Shown here: positions 17,176 through 25,943 of the stretch, piece by piece
How the letters are laid out: the number at the start of each line of letters is the position of its first letter
Position numbering within the stretch: position 1 is the first letter of the stretch
DNA from: CAYWOS01 sp964459985
GTDB lineage: Bacteria > Bacillota > Clostridia > Christensenellales > Aristaeellaceae
Direction: 5' to 3'
Assembly (NCBI GenBank): GCA_964459985.1
Contig: CAYWOS010000015.1
Coordinates: 1-44,523 of the forward strand
DNA length: 44,523 nucleotides
Position numbers and translations under genes: made by a program
Notes under the pieces: model-generated
Databases searched by the model: none
Told to the model about the DNA's origin: nothing
Seen by the model: the letters and a program-made list of their open reading frames with translations, nothing else

Positions 17176-18102
17176 TTACCTCAAATCAATTCGGGGGTCC
17201 ATGACTTTATACAGAATATCGCTGAGGAAATTCATGAGAACGATCATCGTCGCCAGGAAAATCGTGACGCCCATGATCATCATGTAGTCGGTGCGCAGCA
17301 TGCTGTTGACAAACAGCCTGCCAAGCCCGGGAACGGAAAAGATGTTTTCGACCACCATGCTGCCCGTCAGGATGTACGCCATCATCGGGCCGGCGTAGGT
17401 AATGACGGGGCTGAGCGCGTTCTTGAGCGCGTGCTTGTAGATCACCTTGTTCTGCGGCAACCCCTTGGCACGCGCCGTGCGCACGTAATCCTGCCCGAGC
17501 ACGTCGAGCATGCTGGAGCGCTCCAGACGCGTGATGTACGCCATCGGGTACAGGCTCAAAGCGATCGTGGGCAGCACCAGCCCGCCCGGCTGACTGCCGA
17601 TGGTGGTGAACCAGCGAAGCTGCAGGCCGAAAAACAAAAGGAGCAGCGTCGCCATCACGAAGGACGGCATGGACACCAGCGCCGTCGTCACCACCTGAAT
17701 CACCTTGTCGGGCCACTTGCCCCGGCTGAGCGCGGCGATCGTGCCCAGCACAATGCCCAGCACAATGGCGATCAGCGCCGCCGCGAACCCGATGCGCGCC
17801 GAATAGCCGAACGCGTCGCTGATCAAGTCGAACACGGTGTTCCCCACCCACGCGGTGGACAGACCGAAATCAAACTGCACGACGCCCTTGAGATAGTTGA
17901 GAAATTGAACGCCCACGGGCTTGTCGAAGCCGTACTTGGCTTCCAGCGCGGCGATGGTTTCGTCCGAGCGTGCTTTTTCGGAGGCGAAGGGGCTGGCGGG
18001 AATGGCGTGCATGGTGAAGAACGTGATGACGACGACCAAAAGAACGGTCAACAGCGCCATGCCCAACCGTTTTATCAAGTATAGCGCGAATCTGGAATTC
18101 AT
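17176..18102 (-). CDS. oppB: Oligopeptide ABC transporter permease OppB
   Basis: This 308-residue permease is the first gene of the opp operon. It opens with YLIKRLGMALLTVLLVVVITF, a typical OppB/DppB first membrane segment. An extracellular region includes YGFDKPVGVQFLNYLKGVV and DFGLS, both family landmarks. The EAA-like loop is YVRTARAKGLPQNKVI with KHALKNA following, and the C terminus has LMNFLSDILYKVMDPRI. ATG 18102 follows AGGAGG with a seven-base gap; the upstream open frame has no homology. A consensus promoter lies about 55 bases upstream. Confidence 0.95.
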   Translation of the reverse strand: MNSRFALYLIKRLGMALLTVLLVVVITFFTMHAIPASPFASEKARSDETIAALEAKYGFDKPVGVQFLNYLKGVVQFDFGLSTAWVGNTVFDLISDAFGYSARIGFAAALIAIVLGIVLGTIAALSRGKWPDKVIQVVTTALVSMPSFVMATLLLLFFGLQLRWFTTIGSQPGGLVLPTIALSLYPMAYITRLERSSMLDVLGQDYVRTARAKGLPQNKVIYKHALKNALSPVITYAGPMMAYILTGSMVVENIFSVPGLGRLFVNSMLRTDYMMIMGVTIFLATMIVLMNFLSDILYKVMDPRIDLR

Positions 18103-18159
18103 CGGATGCCTCCTGTTCGTGCCGCGCCCGCGGCCGCCGCGGCTGATACAACAAAAATG

Positions 18160-18188
18160 ATTATACTCATTATCGATCGGAATGTCAA
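18160..18188 (-). promoter_or_regulatory. oppBCDF promoter (full consensus)
   Basis: On the minus strand TTGACA (18183-18188) and TATAAT (18160-18165) are both perfect, 17 bases apart. The expected start site is near 18153, giving a leader of about 50 bases with AGGAGG before oppB. The promoter lies in an AT-rich island within GC-rich sequence. Confidence 0.88.
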
Positions 18189-18433
18189 ACGAACGCGCGT
18201 CGATATGCGGGCAAATTTGCATTTTTCGACAATATTTTATGCGCAAACGGCGATTCGCCCGCCGCGCCCGCAGCCGCCGCCGACGCGCGTGCGCAGGGAA
18301 TGGCGGCGCGCCTTGGCTTTGTCCGCTTGACGGTCGGAAACGCCGGAAGGCGTCGCGGCGCAAATGAAAAAACGTCGGACGAATCCTGCAAGCGCCCCCT
18401 GCCGCCGCGCGCGGCGAGGGCGCGGGCGGACAG
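18189..18433. other. GC-rich intergenic stretch between divergent units, no gene seen
   Basis: About 245 bases between the oppB and EamA promoters. Apart from an AT-rich patch (18212-18245) it is very GC-rich and low in complexity. Short open frames cross it, but none has a convincing ribosome site or recognisable protein. I see no operator palindrome. Confidence 0.5.
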
Positions 18434-18462
18434 TTGACAACGCGCCGCGAATGCGCTATTTT
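18434..18462 (+). promoter_or_regulatory. Promoter of EamA-PNPOx unit
   Basis: TTGACA at 18434-18439 and TATTTT at 18457-18462 are separated by 17 bases. The first gene begins about 90 bases downstream. AGGAGGAAA at 18488-18496 is a ribosome-site-like sequence with no start codon at proper distance, so any leader peptide there is doubtful. Confidence 0.7.
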
Positions 18463-18558
18463 ATGTTCGGCGCCGCGCCGTCTATGCAGGAGGAAACACG
18501 GACCGGGCCTTGCTGCGGCGCGCCGACCTCATCATGAAAAACGAAAGAAGGATCGCCC

Positions 18559-18975
18559 ATGTGGCTGGTGTTCGCCATACTGTCCGCCGTGTTCGCGGCG
18601 CTTACGACCATTCTCGCCAAGATCGGTATTCAGGGCGTCAATTCCAACCTCGCCACGGCGATCCGCACGCTCGTCGTGCTGGCGATGGCGTGGGGCATGG
18701 TGTTCCTCACGAACGGGCAGAGCGGCATTCACGAGATCGGCAAGAAGAGCTGGCTTTTCCTGATCCTGTCGGGGGTCGCGACGGGCGTTTCATGGCTGTG
18801 TTATTACAAGGCGCTGCAGATGGGCGAGGCGTCCAAAGTGGTGCCGATCGACAAAATGAGCGTCGTGATCACGCTCATTCTCGCCTTTGTGTTCCTGCGC
18901 GAGCAATTCACGGTCAAATCGCTGATCGGCTCGGTGCTGATCACCGCCGGAACGCTCGTCATGGTGCTGGGATAA
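18559..18975 (+). CDS. Half-size EamA-family (DMT) transporter
   Basis: This 138-residue integral membrane protein has four to five hydrophobic segments. It begins MWLVFAILSAVFAALTTILAKIG and carries the EamA-type sequence NSNLATAIRTLVV, a central segment FLILSGVATGVSWLCYYKALQMGEASKVVPIDKMS (read in parts), and a last helix with LIGSVLITAGTLVMVLG. Ordinary DMT exporters have two such repeats; single-repeat proteins of this size are known and presumably dimerise. The substrate is unknown. ATG 18559 follows GAAGGA. The PNPOx-like gene starts 51 bases downstream and is likely cotranscribed. Confidence 0.88.
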   Translation: MWLVFAILSAVFAALTTILAKIGIQGVNSNLATAIRTLVVLAMAWGMVFLTNGQSGIHEIGKKSWLFLILSGVATGVSWLCYYKALQMGEASKVVPIDKMSVVITLILAFVFLREQFTVKSLIGSVLITAGTLVMVLG

Positions 18976-19026
18976 CGGCGCGAACGACGCGCATCAACCA
19001 TATTCATACATAGGGAGGATCACATC

Positions 19027-19488
19027 ATGGACCGACGCGAGGAAACCCGCAAAATGCTCGAGGAGAACTACGGCGGCTGCAAGGACAACGTGCTCATTCT
19101 CTCCACCGTTTCGCTGGAAACGGCCGCCGACGGCAAGCCGCGTCCCGCCGTCCGCGAGGTGGACGCGATCTACGAGGACGGCGCGTTCTACGTCACCACC
19201 TACGGGAAATCCAACAAAATCAAACAAATCGAGCAGAACCCCTCCGTGGCGTTCGCCTTCCACTTCGGCGATTACTCGGGAGACGGCATCGGCGAAAACC
19301 TCGGCTGGGTGATGAAGCCCGAAAACGCCGCGCTGCGCGATAAATTGCGCAAGGCGTTCGCCGACTGGTACGACGCCGCGAACAACGAGCAGGATGAAAA
19401 CTGCGTCATCTTGGCGATCAGAATCACAACCGTTCATGTGTTCAAGGATCACGGCGCGGTCAACTACACGGTGGATTTCACGGAATAA
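19027..19488 (+). CDS. Pyridoxamine 5'-phosphate oxidase-family (flavin-binding split barrel) protein
   Basis: This 153-residue soluble protein has the PNPOx-like split-barrel pattern: VLILSTVSLETAADGKPRPAVREVDAI, then GAFYVTTYGKSNKIKQIEQNPSVAFAFHFGDYSG (given in parts by strand order), and C-terminal VILAIRITTVHVFKDHG. Small members of this family bind FMN or F420, or simply sense flavins; their substrates are mostly unknown. No additional domain is present. AGGGAGGATC lies just before ATG 19027. The gene follows the EamA transporter and ends before a strong bidirectional terminator. The family call is good; function is not predictable. Confidence 0.82.
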   Translation: MDRREETRKMLEENYGGCKDNVLILSTVSLETAADGKPRPAVREVDAIYEDGAFYVTTYGKSNKIKQIEQNPSVAFAFHFGDYSGDGIGENLGWVMKPENAALRDKLRKAFADWYDAANNEQDENCVILAIRITTVHVFKDHGAVNYTVDFTE

Positions 19489-19523
19489 TCGCGGAAACAG
19501 CCGTAAAGCGGCACAATCCAATG

Positions 19524-19558
19524 AAAAGGCGCGGAGCGACAGGCCTCCGCGCCTTTTT
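19524..19558. terminator. Bidirectional intrinsic terminator
   Basis: GGCGCGGAG (19528-19536) pairs with CTCCGCGCC (19545-19553). The stem is flanked by AAAA on the left and TTTTT on the right, so it can end both the plus-strand PNPOx transcript and the minus-strand operon D, whose last gene stops at 19594. Confidence 0.92.
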
Positions 19559-19593
19559 GCGTCCCACACGCTTGCTGAATCCTGCGATTCCGT

Positions 19594-20979
19594 TCAGCAC
19601 GCGTCCCGTTGTTCCGTCCGCGCCGGCCGCGCGACCGTTTTGATCCATTTCGTGCCCATCAGGCGCACGGTACACCAGACCGTTTTGCAGAAGTAATCGA
19701 TCTTCATGAACAAGTAGATCCAGAACGGGCTCATGTTCCACGCGAAAGCAGACAGCGCGCCCAGCGGGATTGACAAAAGCCACAGGAAGGCGACGTCGGC
19801 GATCATCAGGAACTTGGTGTCGCCGCCGCCGCGCAGCACGCCCTTGGTCAGCATCGACTGTGTCGCCTGAAACACCACCATGATGGCGACCGAGGACATG
19901 AGGCTGTACGCGATGTCCCTCGTTTCCTCGGTCACGTTGTACGCGCCGATGATCATGGGGCAGAACACAAGGATGATCCCGCTCGCCAGCAAGCCCAGCA
20001 GCAGGCTCATCAACAGGAACGTAATGCCCTGTTTGTGCGCCAGCTCAGTCTTGCCCTCGCCCAGCGTGTTGCCCGTCATGATGCTGCCCGCGCCGGCGAA
20101 GGCCTGATTCATCACGGTGGACAGGCGCACCGTCAAGGCGACAATCGAGTTTGCCGCCACGAAGGAAGCGCTCAAGTGTCCCATGATGATGGTGACGCCG
20201 GTGTTGCCGAGGCTCAACAGGAAATCCGAGAGAATGACCGGCGCGCTGTACTTGATGTATTTGGGCAGGTACTCCCTGCACGGCTCGACCAGGTGACGGA
20301 ACTTAAGGGCGATGCGTTTGTCCCTGCCGAACACATACCACAGGATGACGGTCGTTTCGATCAAGCGCGCAATGACCGTGGCGAGCGCCGCGCCGCGAAT
20401 CTCCATGCGCGGCATCCCGAACTGACCGAAAATGAACACCCAGTTGAAGAACAGATTGGTAAAGAACGTTATGATCGCCATGATGAGCGGCAGCTTGACC
20501 TCGCGCGCCGAGCGCAGCACGATGTTGAGCGTCATGGTCAGCCCCGTCATGATGAAGGTGGGCGAAATAATGCGCAGATAATGCACGCCGGCGTCGATGA
20601 TCGCCTGATCGGGCGTATAGATGCGCATGATGGTCTCGGGCATGAGCAGCGCAGCGGCGGTGAACAGGCACGCGATGCCCATGCTGATGCGCAGCATGAG
20701 CGCCGTGATGCGCCGGATGGCGGTCACATCCTTGGCGCCCCAGAACTGCGCCGTCAATACGGCGGCGCCGCCGCCGATGCCCATGCACAGGATCTGGTAA
20801 ATGGCGACAAAGCTGTTGGCGAGCGACGAGGCGGACAGTTGGATCTCGCCGAACTTGCCCAGCATGATGGTGTCCAGCATGTTCACGCCGATGGTGATCA
20901 TGCTTTGCAGGATCACCGGCGCGGACAGCACGGCCGCCGTTTTGTAGAATTTCTTATCCGTTACAATGAAGCTGTTCAC
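19594..20979 (-). CDS. MATE-family efflux transporter
   Basis: This 461-residue membrane protein has about twelve hydrophobic segments in two MatE repeats. Landmarks are APVILQSMITIGVNMLDTIMLGKFG at the N terminus (read in two parts), QFWGAKDVTAIRR in the first repeat, FTNLFFNWVFIFG, and RGGGDTKFLM in the second. MATE proteins export cationic or neutral small molecules using Na+ or H+. The GTG start at 20979 overlaps the esterase stop by GTGA with GAGGGCGG upstream, so it is translationally coupled to that gene. It is the last gene of operon D, which otherwise imports and hydrolyses compounds, suggesting it removes a product such as a released acid or aglycone; that link is inference. Confidence 0.92.
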   Translation of the reverse strand: MNSFIVTDKKFYKTAAVLSAPVILQSMITIGVNMLDTIMLGKFGEIQLSASSLANSFVAIYQILCMGIGGGAAVLTAQFWGAKDVTAIRRITALMLRISMGIACLFTAAALLMPETIMRIYTPDQAIIDAGVHYLRIISPTFIMTGLTMTLNIVLRSAREVKLPLIMAIITFFTNLFFNWVFIFGQFGMPRMEIRGAALATVIARLIETTVILWYVFGRDKRIALKFRHLVEPCREYLPKYIKYSAPVILSDFLLSLGNTGVTIIMGHLSASFVAANSIVALTVRLSTVMNQAFAGAGSIMTGNTLGEGKTELAHKQGITFLLMSLLLGLLASGIILVFCPMIIGAYNVTEETRDIAYSLMSSVAIMVVFQATQSMLTKGVLRGGGDTKFLMIADVAFLWLLSIPLGALSAFAWNMSPFWIYLFMKIDYFCKTVWCTVRLMGTKWIKTVARPARTEQRDAC

Positions 20980-22511
20980 GGGCGTCCGCCCTCGATTCTC
21001 TCGGTTTCGCGCGTCAGGTACTCAATTTCAAACCGCAAAAGCGGATCGATCTCGCCGGACAGATCGCGTATCTTGTCCGACAGCGACTGCACATGCCAGT
21101 CGCCGATCCTCGCCGGCGTCCAGACGGGCATCGGCGCACCGTCGTTGTCCGGGCCGTTGGGATCGCCCGATCTGGCGAAATTCGTCCAGTAGTTGCACAT
21201 GACGCGCGCCAGATCGTAATGCCTGCCTTGGAAGGGCCGCCAGCATTTTTGCAGCGTTTCAAACACGAACCACAGATCGGAGGAATGGAACGCGCCCGCG
21301 TGATCCTCCCCCGGTATATCGGGCGAAAAGCGATAGAGATAGACGGGCGGCCTGCCCTGCGCGTCAAAATGCCACACGGCGAAGGAATTGCCCTTCTCAA
21401 AAATGCTGAACGCGGGGCTGGCGTAGTACGCCGCAAGCTTCTCCCGCGAATCGACGCCCGAAATCCTGATAAACGTATCGTAATCCGCGCCGTACGCCTT
21501 TTTCGCGCGCGCGGTGAAGGTATCCATATCTTCGCCCATGCGGAAGCCCTGCGCTTCGTCCGCCGTGCAGCCGATGAGCAGGCGCACGTCGTTGATCCGC
21601 CCCGAGGCGACCGCCTGCATGGGCGACACGGGCAGGAATTTGCCGTCGATGTTCGGGCCCCAGCGATGTCCCCGGTACGCAAGCGTTTTGCGCATCAGTT
21701 CGTTCGCGGGGATCTTTCTCGCCTCCGCAATCGAACGGACGCCGAGGTATTCAAGGTACGTTTCGCCGCACAATTCCATGTCTTCGCGGCGCGGATAATT
21801 GGTAATGCCGCCGCCGAGACCGCCCGACTGCACGATGGCCTTGCCGAACAGCCCCTTGTTCGCGGGCGACGCGATCTGCATCCATGTCGCGCGGCCGCCC
21901 GCCGACTGGCCGAAAATGGTGATGTTGTCGGGATCGCCGCCGAAATGCCCGATATTGCGCTTGACCCAGCGAATGCCGGCGTGCTGATCCAACAGGCCGA
22001 AATTGGTTCCCGGCTCGCCGTGCGCGTCGCCCTCCGCCGTCAGTTCGCGGTGCGCGAGGAAGCCGAACGCGTTCAATCGGTAATTGACCGAGACCATCAC
22101 GACGCCGCGCTTGGCGATGCGCTCGCCGTCAAACTCGTACTCCGCCGTGTTCCCCGCCGTCATGCCGCCGCCGAAAAACCAGATCATCACGGGCAGGCGC
22201 TCCCCCGCTTCGCGGGCGGGCGTCCACACGTTCAGGTACAGGCAGTCCTCGCTCATGGGCGTTTCGGGATCGACGTACCATTCCTTCGTATAGAAATGCG
22301 GAACGACGCCGGGCGTTTCCTGCATGGAGATCGGGCCGAACGTATCGCAGATGCGCACGCCCGCCCAATCGGACGCGGGCTGCGGCGCGCGCCACCTCAA
22401 TTCGCCCACCGGCGGCGCGGCGAACGGAATCCCGCGATAGACGGTCACAAGCGGATCGGACGACGGGATTCCGCGCACCTGCCCGTTTTCTGTCTTTGTC
22501 TGTCTCAACAT
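20976..22511 (-). CDS. Carboxylesterase type B (para-nitrobenzyl-esterase-like) 1
   Basis: This is a 511-residue alpha/beta hydrolase without signal peptide, so cytoplasmic. The nucleophile elbow is FGQSAGG (Ser203), the acid is Glu319 in IGCTADEAQGF, and His409 sits in GAFHSSDLWFVF; the triad is complete. Family landmarks include YRGIPFAAPPVGELRW, SEDCLYLNVW and VSVNYRLNAFGFL. The oxyanion region reads FFGGGMTAGN, with Phe replacing the usual His of the HGGG motif. ATG 22511 has GAGAGGGG upstream; an in-frame GTG at 22544 is less likely. It would cleave carboxylic esters from an imported compound. It overlaps the MATE gene by four bases and is about 35-40% like the second esterase by eye. 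Confidence 0.92.
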   Translation of the reverse strand: MLRQTKTENGQVRGIPSSDPLVTVYRGIPFAAPPVGELRWRAPQPASDWAGVRICDTFGPISMQETPGVVPHFYTKEWYVDPETPMSEDCLYLNVWTPAREAGERLPVMIWFFGGGMTAGNTAEYEFDGERIAKRGVVMVSVNYRLNAFGFLAHRELTAEGDAHGEPGTNFGLLDQHAGIRWVKRNIGHFGGDPDNITIFGQSAGGRATWMQIASPANKGLFGKAIVQSGGLGGGITNYPRREDMELCGETYLEYLGVRSIAEARKIPANELMRKTLAYRGHRWGPNIDGKFLPVSPMQAVASGRINDVRLLIGCTADEAQGFRMGEDMDTFTARAKKAYGADYDTFIRISGVDSREKLAAYYASPAFSIFEKGNSFAVWHFDAQGRPPVYLYRFSPDIPGEDHAGAFHSSDLWFVFETLQKCWRPFQGRHYDLARVMCNYWTNFARSGDPNGPDNDGAPMPVWTPARIGDWHVQSLSDKIRDLSGEIDPLLRFEIEYLTRETERIEGGRP

Positions 22512-22568
22512 CGTGATAGTCCCCTCTCCGCCGATTCGCGCCACGCCAATAAAACGCCTTCAGGGAAT

Positions 22569-22600
22569 CCCCGGTCTGCCGGCGCGACGGCAGACCGGGG
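22569..22600 (-). other. Strong hairpin after binding-protein gene of operon D
   Basis: CCCCGGTCTGCCG (22569-22581) pairs perfectly with 22588-22600 around a six-base loop. It lies in the 118-base gap between the binding-protein stop and the esterase start on the minus strand. There is no T-tract, so it is more likely an mRNA-stabilising or partial termination element than a full terminator. Confidence 0.6.
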
Positions 22601-22629
22601 AGCGATAACCGTTTCAGAGAAAACGATGA

Positions 22630-24084
22630 TTACTGGTTCTTGAGCCACTCGTCGAGCTGCTTCTGCTTTTCGGCGATGATGTCGTCCACGCCGTTGCGCT
22701 TGAGCTCGTTGATGAATTCGTTGTACATTTCGTCCCCGCCCATGCCCAGCATCAGCGGCGCGAGGTACTTGGAGCAGACGTTGTTGCAGGCGGCGATCTG
22801 ATCGTTCACCTCAACCGCGTTGAACAGGAAACCGAAGCCGGGGCTCTTTAAGCATTCCGCGTTGCCCTCGGCATAGCGCTCGTAGGTCGCGGGGGTGAGC
22901 GGCGTTCTGGGATAAGCGATCCAGGAGTTGGGCATGAAGCCGCCCGGGCTCGCCCAGCCGATGTTGCGGGAGTTGATGTCGGGGCTGGGATAATCGCAGC
23001 TGCCGTCCTCGAGCACCTTGTAGTGCACGCCCTCGATGCCGTTGATCATGGTGCGGGAAATTTCGGCGTCGCTGAACAGGAGGTTCAGGAACTGCATGGC
23101 TTCCGCCTTATGCTCGCTCTTTTCGGTGATGCACCAGGCATAGCCGCCCGCCGTCACCGTGGTCGCCCAAGGCGCGTCTTCGGCGGTCACGCAGCCGATT
23201 TCAAAGTCATAGCCGCTCGCGCTGCTCTCGATGACATCGGCGGGGCTGACGTTGTCGGTGAAGCAGCCGAAGGACAGTTTCTGGCCGCACAGCGCCATGG
23301 GCGCGTTCTGGCCGTTGATGGCGTCCTTGACGAAGAAGCCGTTGTCGCCCCAGACCTTGGCGCGGGCGATGTCCGCCTTGTAGGTGTCGGTTTCGTAGTA
23401 GTTGACGACCTTCGCCTCGGCTTTGTCGTCCAGAATCAGGCAGGCATAGAAGTTATCGTTGCCCAGCGTGTCCATGTTGGGCCAGAACCACATGCCGCCG
23501 AAACCGGTCGAAACCATCGCCACTTCGGGGAATTTCGCCTTGACCTTGAGCAGCTCGGTCGTCAGCGTGTCGTAGTCCACGACGTTCTCGGCGACGAAGC
23601 CGGCTTCCTTCGCCATTTCGTTATTATAAAGGAAGCAGTTGCGCTTGGAGATCTTGCCGATGGCGGGGCAGGCGTAGATGTGCCCGTCCACCTTGACGGT
23701 ATTGATCATCGGCTCGATCAATTTGAGCGTTTCTTTTCCGTACTCGTTCAGCAGATCGTCCAGACAGGCGATGGATTCCTCGTCCGCCGCGACGGACAGG
23801 GGAATGGCGCCGAACATGTTGAAAATGTCAACCGAGCCGTCGGACACGGCCAGCTTGACGAGCTGGGCGTAGCTGCCGTAATCGAAGGGCACGATTTCAA
23901 CCTTGAAGTCATAGCCTTTGTCGGCGAGCTGACGATTGAGCTGTTCCTCAATCATGGGACGGTCTCTGAGATCGCTGAACACGATGCAGGTGTTGATGCG
24001 GATGGTGACCTGTTCGTCCGCCATGGCGGGGAGCAGCGCCAGCAGCATCAGTGCGGCCAGCAGGAGCGCGATGCCTTTTTTCAT
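22630..24084 (-). CDS. ABC transporter substrate-binding protein, LplA-like with DUF3502-type C terminus
   Basis: This 484-residue secreted protein starts with a signal peptide (MKKGIALLLAALMLLALLPAMA) and mature DEQVTIRIN, again without a lipobox. The C-terminal region (VEVNDQIAACNNVCSKYLAPL, then ELKRNGVDDIIAEKQKQLDEWLK, read in parts) matches the DUF3502 pattern of Paenibacillus LplA-type binding proteins that partner YtcP/YteP permeases. ATG 24084 follows GGAAGG with an eight-base gap; the longer upstream frame has no support. It should recognise the substrate of operon D and deliver it to the permeases at 25043 and 25944. A strong hairpin follows its stop. Confidence 0.92.
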   Translation of the reverse strand: MKKGIALLLAALMLLALLPAMADEQVTIRINTCIVFSDLRDRPMIEEQLNRQLADKGYDFKVEIVPFDYGSYAQLVKLAVSDGSVDIFNMFGAIPLSVAADEESIACLDDLLNEYGKETLKLIEPMINTVKVDGHIYACPAIGKISKRNCFLYNNEMAKEAGFVAENVVDYDTLTTELLKVKAKFPEVAMVSTGFGGMWFWPNMDTLGNDNFYACLILDDKAEAKVVNYYETDTYKADIARAKVWGDNGFFVKDAINGQNAPMALCGQKLSFGCFTDNVSPADVIESSASGYDFEIGCVTAEDAPWATTVTAGGYAWCITEKSEHKAEAMQFLNLLFSDAEISRTMINGIEGVHYKVLEDGSCDYPSPDINSRNIGWASPGGFMPNSWIAYPRTPLTPATYERYAEGNAECLKSPGFGFLFNAVEVNDQIAACNNVCSKYLAPLMLGMGGDEMYNEFINELKRNGVDDIIAEKQKQLDEWLKNQ

Positions 24085-24155
24085 GGGGATACCTTCCTTT
24101 CGTATGGTGATGTTATCGCTATCTTCCGCAGAAGACAGTTTCAATGTGAGGCGCG

Positions 24156-25046
24156 TTACTCGGACAGCGCGATCGCCCAGACCTGATTGTCCAGACCGTG
24201 ATCGCCGTCCTTGATGCGCTGGATGTATTCCTCCGACGGGCGTTCGTCCGGCGGGAAGCAGATGCGGGCGCTGCTGTCGATCGGGTTGCGCAGGGGAATG
24301 CCGGTGGCGTAGTCCGCCGTTTCGGCCACGCGCAGCGCGTGACGGATGAAATCACGGTCAAAGGATTCGATGTAGTGCCCGGACAGGCAATCGGTGAAGG
24401 GGAACTCCAGCAGATGGCGCAGGCTGGCGGCGTGCTTCTGGCGGTTGGACGAGCCGCGCCCGAAGCACAGCGTGCAGGCGAACACGGCGTCGCCGGTGTA
24501 TAGAATGCCCAATTCCTCGATGTAGAAGGTGCGCCCGCCGGCGGAATGCCCCGGCGTGTTGATCACGCGAAGGGTCAGCCCGCCCAGATCGAACACGTCG
24601 CCCTCGCCGCAGGGAACCAGCTGCCCGACGCCGCGATTCAGGAATTCCTCCTTGTCCGTGCCCCGCACCGAATCGGGGCCGAGGCGCTTGATGCGGTCGT
24701 CCCACATGTGCTGCCGGAAGGACGGGGAGCCGGGATGCGCGTTGATGGCGTCGATGTCCTCCTGACCCATATAGATGGGCTGGCTGAACTGGCCGTTGCC
24801 GCCGATGTGATCGATATGGCTGTGCGTATTGAACAGAAGAAGCGGCTTGTCGGTCAGCGTGCGGATCGCCGCGGGAATATCGCCGAAGCCGAACCCGAAA
24901 TCGATGGCGGCCGCCCTGTCGCGCCCGATCACCAATTCGGTGTTGCAGTACTTGCGGTCCACGACGATGCGGTACACCTGATCGCTCACCTTGAGATAAC
25001 TAAAGGTATCGTCAATAATGACCTGATCGTTGATATCCAGTTTCAT
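24156..25046 (-). CDS. MBL-fold metallo-hydrolase
   Basis: This 296-residue cytoplasmic protein has a complete metallo-beta-lactamase dinuclear metal site: THSHIDH (His75, His77, Asp79, His80), His167 in NTPGHSAGG, Asp186 in YTGDAVF and His224 in SGHYI. This superfamily includes lactonases, glyoxalase II-like thioesterases and other ester or amide hydrolases. A C-terminal extension of about 45 residues (SARICFPPDERPSEEYI onward) is not part of the core. The start overlaps the permease stop by ATGA (25043-25046), so it is coupled to transport. In an operon with two esterases, lactone or ester hydrolysis is plausible, but the substrate is unknown. Confidence 0.88.
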   Translation of the reverse strand: MKLDINDQVIIDDTFSYLKVSDQVYRIVVDRKYCNTELVIGRDRAAAIDFGFGFGDIPAAIRTLTDKPLLLFNTHSHIDHIGGNGQFSQPIYMGQEDIDAINAHPGSPSFRQHMWDDRIKRLGPDSVRGTDKEEFLNRGVGQLVPCGEGDVFDLGGLTLRVINTPGHSAGGRTFYIEELGILYTGDAVFACTLCFGRGSSNRQKHAASLRHLLEFPFTDCLSGHYIESFDRDFIRHALRVAETADYATGIPLRNPIDSSARICFPPDERPSEEYIQRIKDGDHGLDNQVWAIALSE

Positions 25047-25924
25047 CCCTTCACACCTCCGATTGTAATGCCCTTGATGAATCCCTTCTGGAAGAAAGGA
25101 TAGATGATCAGCATGGGCAGCATGGCGAACACCGAGATCGCCATCCGGCTGCCGACGCTGGGGATCTCAAAGCCCTGCTGGAGCATTTCGTTGGTGGCGC
25201 TGTTGCGCAGCGCGTCCGCCGAGGCGAGAATGCGGTTGAGCAGGTTTTGAATGGTGAACAGATCGGTTCTGCGCACGAGGTAGTACAGGCCGTTTTGCCA
25301 GTCGTTCCAATAGGACAGGCCGGTCATGAAGCCGATGGTGGCGAGGATGGGCAGCGACAGGGGGATGACGATGCTCAAAAACGTGCGCATTTCGGAGGAG
25401 CCGTCGATCTTCGCCGCGTCGAGGATTTCAACGGGGATGTTGGTGGTCAGGTACGTGCGCACCAGAATGACCGAGAACCCGCTCAAGAGCAGTCGCGGCA
25501 CGATCAGCGCCCACAGGGTATCCTTGATGTGCAAAAGCTGCGAGTAGACCAGATAGGTGGGGATCAGGCCGCCGTTGAACAGCATGGTCGCAAAAATGAA
25601 GAACGAGATGAAATTGCGGCCGGGCAGGTTCTTGTTGGAAAGCGGATAGGCGAACAGCACGGTGATGGTCACGCTGCTGAACGTGCCGATCGCCGTCACC
25701 ACGAAGGACAGCATGTAGGAGCGCAGCAGCTTATCCTTGGACGCGAGCAGGTACTGGTACGCGCCCAGACTGACCTCGGAGGGGAACAGCGAATAGCCGT
25801 AGCTGTACAGCGCCTTCTCGGAGGTGAAGGAGGAGGTGACGACCAAAAGAAGCGGGATCACGCAAAGGAGAGACAGAAAAATGAAGACGACGATCGCGAC
25901 CCATTGAGCGGCTTTGGAATACAC
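25043..25924 (-). CDS. CUT1 ABC transporter permease (LplC/YtcP type)
   Basis: This 293-residue permease has six membrane segments. Landmarks of the YtcP/LplC group are SFTSEKALYSYGYSLFPSE, FAYPLSNKNLPGRNF, ATMLFNGGLIPTYLV and the C-terminal YPFFQKGFIKGITIGGVKG. The EAA loop is DAAKIDGSSEMRTF. The start is GTG 25924 with AAAGGGGG upstream; the nearby ATG at 25931 is in another frame. It pairs with the 25944 permease. YtcP/LplBC-type systems are common for complex plant polysaccharide products and do not carry their own ATPase gene, as here. Confidence 0.94.
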   Translation of the reverse strand: MYSKAAQWVAIVVFIFLSLLCVIPLLLVVTSSFTSEKALYSYGYSLFPSEVSLGAYQYLLASKDKLLRSYMLSFVVTAIGTFSSVTITVLFAYPLSNKNLPGRNFISFFIFATMLFNGGLIPTYLVYSQLLHIKDTLWALIVPRLLLSGFSVILVRTYLTTNIPVEILDAAKIDGSSEMRTFLSIVIPLSLPILATIGFMTGLSYWNDWQNGLYYLVRRTDLFTIQNLLNRILASADALRNSATNEMLQQGFEIPSVGSRMAISVFAMLPMLIIYPFFQKGFIKGITIGGVKG

Positions 25925-25943
25925 GTTTCATGTCCCCCTTTCT

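Noticed and set aside
18488..18558. Possible small leader peptide after AGGAGGAAA
   Set aside because: No start codon lies at a workable distance from that ribosome-site-like sequence, and the nearest ATG at 18535 opens a frame overlapping the EamA gene with no recognisable product.
25731..25931. ATG at 25931 as start of the YtcP-like permease
   Set aside because: It is in a different frame; the permease frame begins at GTG 25924.
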